Positions 55,858 to 56,421 of a DNA stretch of 56,421 bases are shown here, piece after piece (positions within the stretch are counted from its first letter, which is position 1; each line of letters starts with the position of its first letter). The stretch spans positions 1-56,421 of the forward strand of contig WFUO01000024.1 in NCBI GenBank assembly GCA_015484945.1. Reading direction: 5' to 3'. The position numbers and the translations under genes are program-made. The notes below the pieces were generated by a model that had not been told where the DNA came from, made no database searches, and was given only the letters and a program-made list of their open reading frames with translations. Source of the stretch: Gammaproteobacteria bacterium. Lineage in GTDB: Bacteria; Pseudomonadota; Gammaproteobacteria; WFUO01.

Positions 55858-55888
55858 GGTAACGCAAAGAACGCAAAGGCGCAAAGGT
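55858..55888 (+). repeat. gcaaag repeat cluster
   Basis: AACGCAAAG, AACGCAAAG and GCGCAAAGG in tandem, the same family as the clusters near 6060 and 26756. Confidence 0.55.
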
Positions 55889-55953
55889 GAATTGTTGATG
55901 ATATTCAATGCCATACCGGCATGGCATCACCAGGTTCCAGGTGCGTATCATGA

Positions 55954-55985
55954 GTAGCCCGGAACGAGCGAAGCGGATCCCGGGG
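55954..55985. repeat. GTAGCCCGG-type palindromic repeat
   Basis: GTAGCCCGG, a short AGCGAAGC core and ATCCCGGGG, a hairpin of a type common between proteobacterial genes. Confidence 0.5.
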
Positions 55986-56054
55986 TAACCAGTCAGCGTA
56001 TCGTCTCATCAGCAGGCATCCCACCGGCCAGCCTGGCCGGCTTTCCACGTGCTC

Positions 56055-56074
56055 CCCGTGCCCCGTGGTAAAAA
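56055..56074. repeat. Short dispersed repeat, copy 2
   Basis: Matches 243-262 at 18 of 20 positions, same orientation, also in a spacer upstream of a gene. Confidence 0.5.
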
Positions 56075-56185
56075 CAATCGCGGTATTTTGGTCTTGAAAC
56101 GACCAAACCGATATTTCGGCGGGCCATGGTCACGGAATTCCTGTATACTGCGGCGAATTTTTCGACAGTTGAAGAGGACAGGCCA

Positions 56186-56421
56186 TTGGCAACCGTAGAT
56201 CTCACCACCGCAAATTTCGATGAAGTCGTCGGCGGCAACGACTTCGTCATCATCGACTTCTGGGCACCCTGGTGCGGTCCGTGCAAGAGCTTCGCGCCCA
56301 TCTACGACAAGATCTCGGAACAGCACGACGACATCGTGTTCGCCAAGGTCAACACCGAGGAAGAACAGCAGATCGCCGCGCACTTCAATATCCGCTCCAT
56401 CCCCACGCTGATGATCTTCCG
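56186..56421 (+). CDS. Thioredoxin (N-terminal part, cut by window end)
   Basis: Open from a TTG at 56186 to the window edge, 78 codons. The thioredoxin active site WCGPC is within FVIIDFWAPWCGPCKSFAP, followed by VNTEEEQQIAAHFNIRSIPTLMIF with the cis-proline IPT. GAGG lies about ten bases before the TTG, and no ATG or GTG in frame precedes the domain, so TTG is the probable start. Short N-terminus with no signal peptide: cytoplasmic. It could donate electrons to many targets; specific partners cannot be told. Confidence 0.9.
   Translation, partial: MATVDLTTANFDEVVGGNDFVIIDFWAPWCGPCKSFAPIYDKISEQHDDIVFAKVNTEEEQQIAAHFNIRSIPTLMIF

Larger units (their letters stand above)
55832..56185. other. 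Repeat-bearing intergenic region between adk and trx
   Basis: Holds a GCAAAG repeat cluster (55858-55888), a GTAGCCCGG-type hairpin repeat (55954-55985), the second copy of the 20-base repeat (56055-56074), and TATACT at 56144-56149, a possible -10 for the thioredoxin gene. No gene is supported. Confidence 0.55.

Overview
The window is GC-rich chromosomal DNA from a gammaproteobacterium. Evidence for this is the xseB-ispA-dxs, rpsP-rimM-trmD-rplS, parE-parC and nusB-thiL-pgpA gene orders, an elongation factor P gene flanked by both epmB and epmA, and a RibB carrying a degenerate GTP cyclohydrolase II domain of the RibBX kind. A FimX-type c-di-GMP protein, an RpfF-type DSF synthase, a DUF3501 cluster and a CNP1-like protein fit a free-living lineage outside the Enterobacterales. 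A deep-branching, possibly lithotrophic group near Chromatiales or Acidiferrobacterales is my inference, not proof. I see no phage, transposase, CRISPR array, tRNA or rRNA.

Layout: 1-6035 holds a gene tail, glyA, nrdR and the riboflavin genes ribD-ribE-ribB(X)-ribH with nusB. 6036-9170 is a repeat-scarred interval with a small minus-strand Arg-rich ORF, an odd ThiL, pgpA and two exported proteins. 9472-14731 has the DSF synthase rpfF converging on a minus-strand series xseB-ispA-dxs-queD-folE2. 14894-17563 is a compact redox unit: a promoter with two identical-plan tandem operators, a rubredoxin-less rubrerythrin, a double 4Fe-4S/CCG protein, DUF3501 and a terminator. 17610-25053 carries a CNP1-like protein, parE, parC, a lipoprotein and a class III adenylyl cyclase. 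25465-32122 has DUF1015, a repeat nest, fimX, an acetyltransferase and a large PilZ-like protein. 32265-34856 is epmB/efp/epmA. 35278-40929 has a PilZ protein, psd, two copper chaperones, prmB, a PilZ-FHA pair and CorB. 40994-46458 has ypjD, a class II cyclic-nucleotide phosphodiesterase, ffh and the trmD operon. 46528-56421 has a helical-repeat protein, ogt, htpG behind a textbook sigma-32 promoter, hslR, a 45-codon ORF, a Nudix hydrolase, a double-receiver protein, a MoxR ATPase/VWA pair, adk and a partial thioredoxin.

Themes: most of the window is housekeeping, but signalling genes are dense. The c-di-GMP side is represented only by receptor-type proteins (FimX with degenerate catalytic motifs, two small PilZ proteins and one large PilZ-like protein). 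cAMP is represented by a synthase and a phosphodiesterase, and DSF by an orphan synthase. The strongest candidate for an under-described system is the rubrerythrin/CCG iron-sulfur protein/DUF3501 operon with its tandem TTAGA-N5-TCTAA operators. Next are the MoxR/VWA-metallopeptidase pair, the ThiL that has lost key motifs, and the RibBX enzyme.
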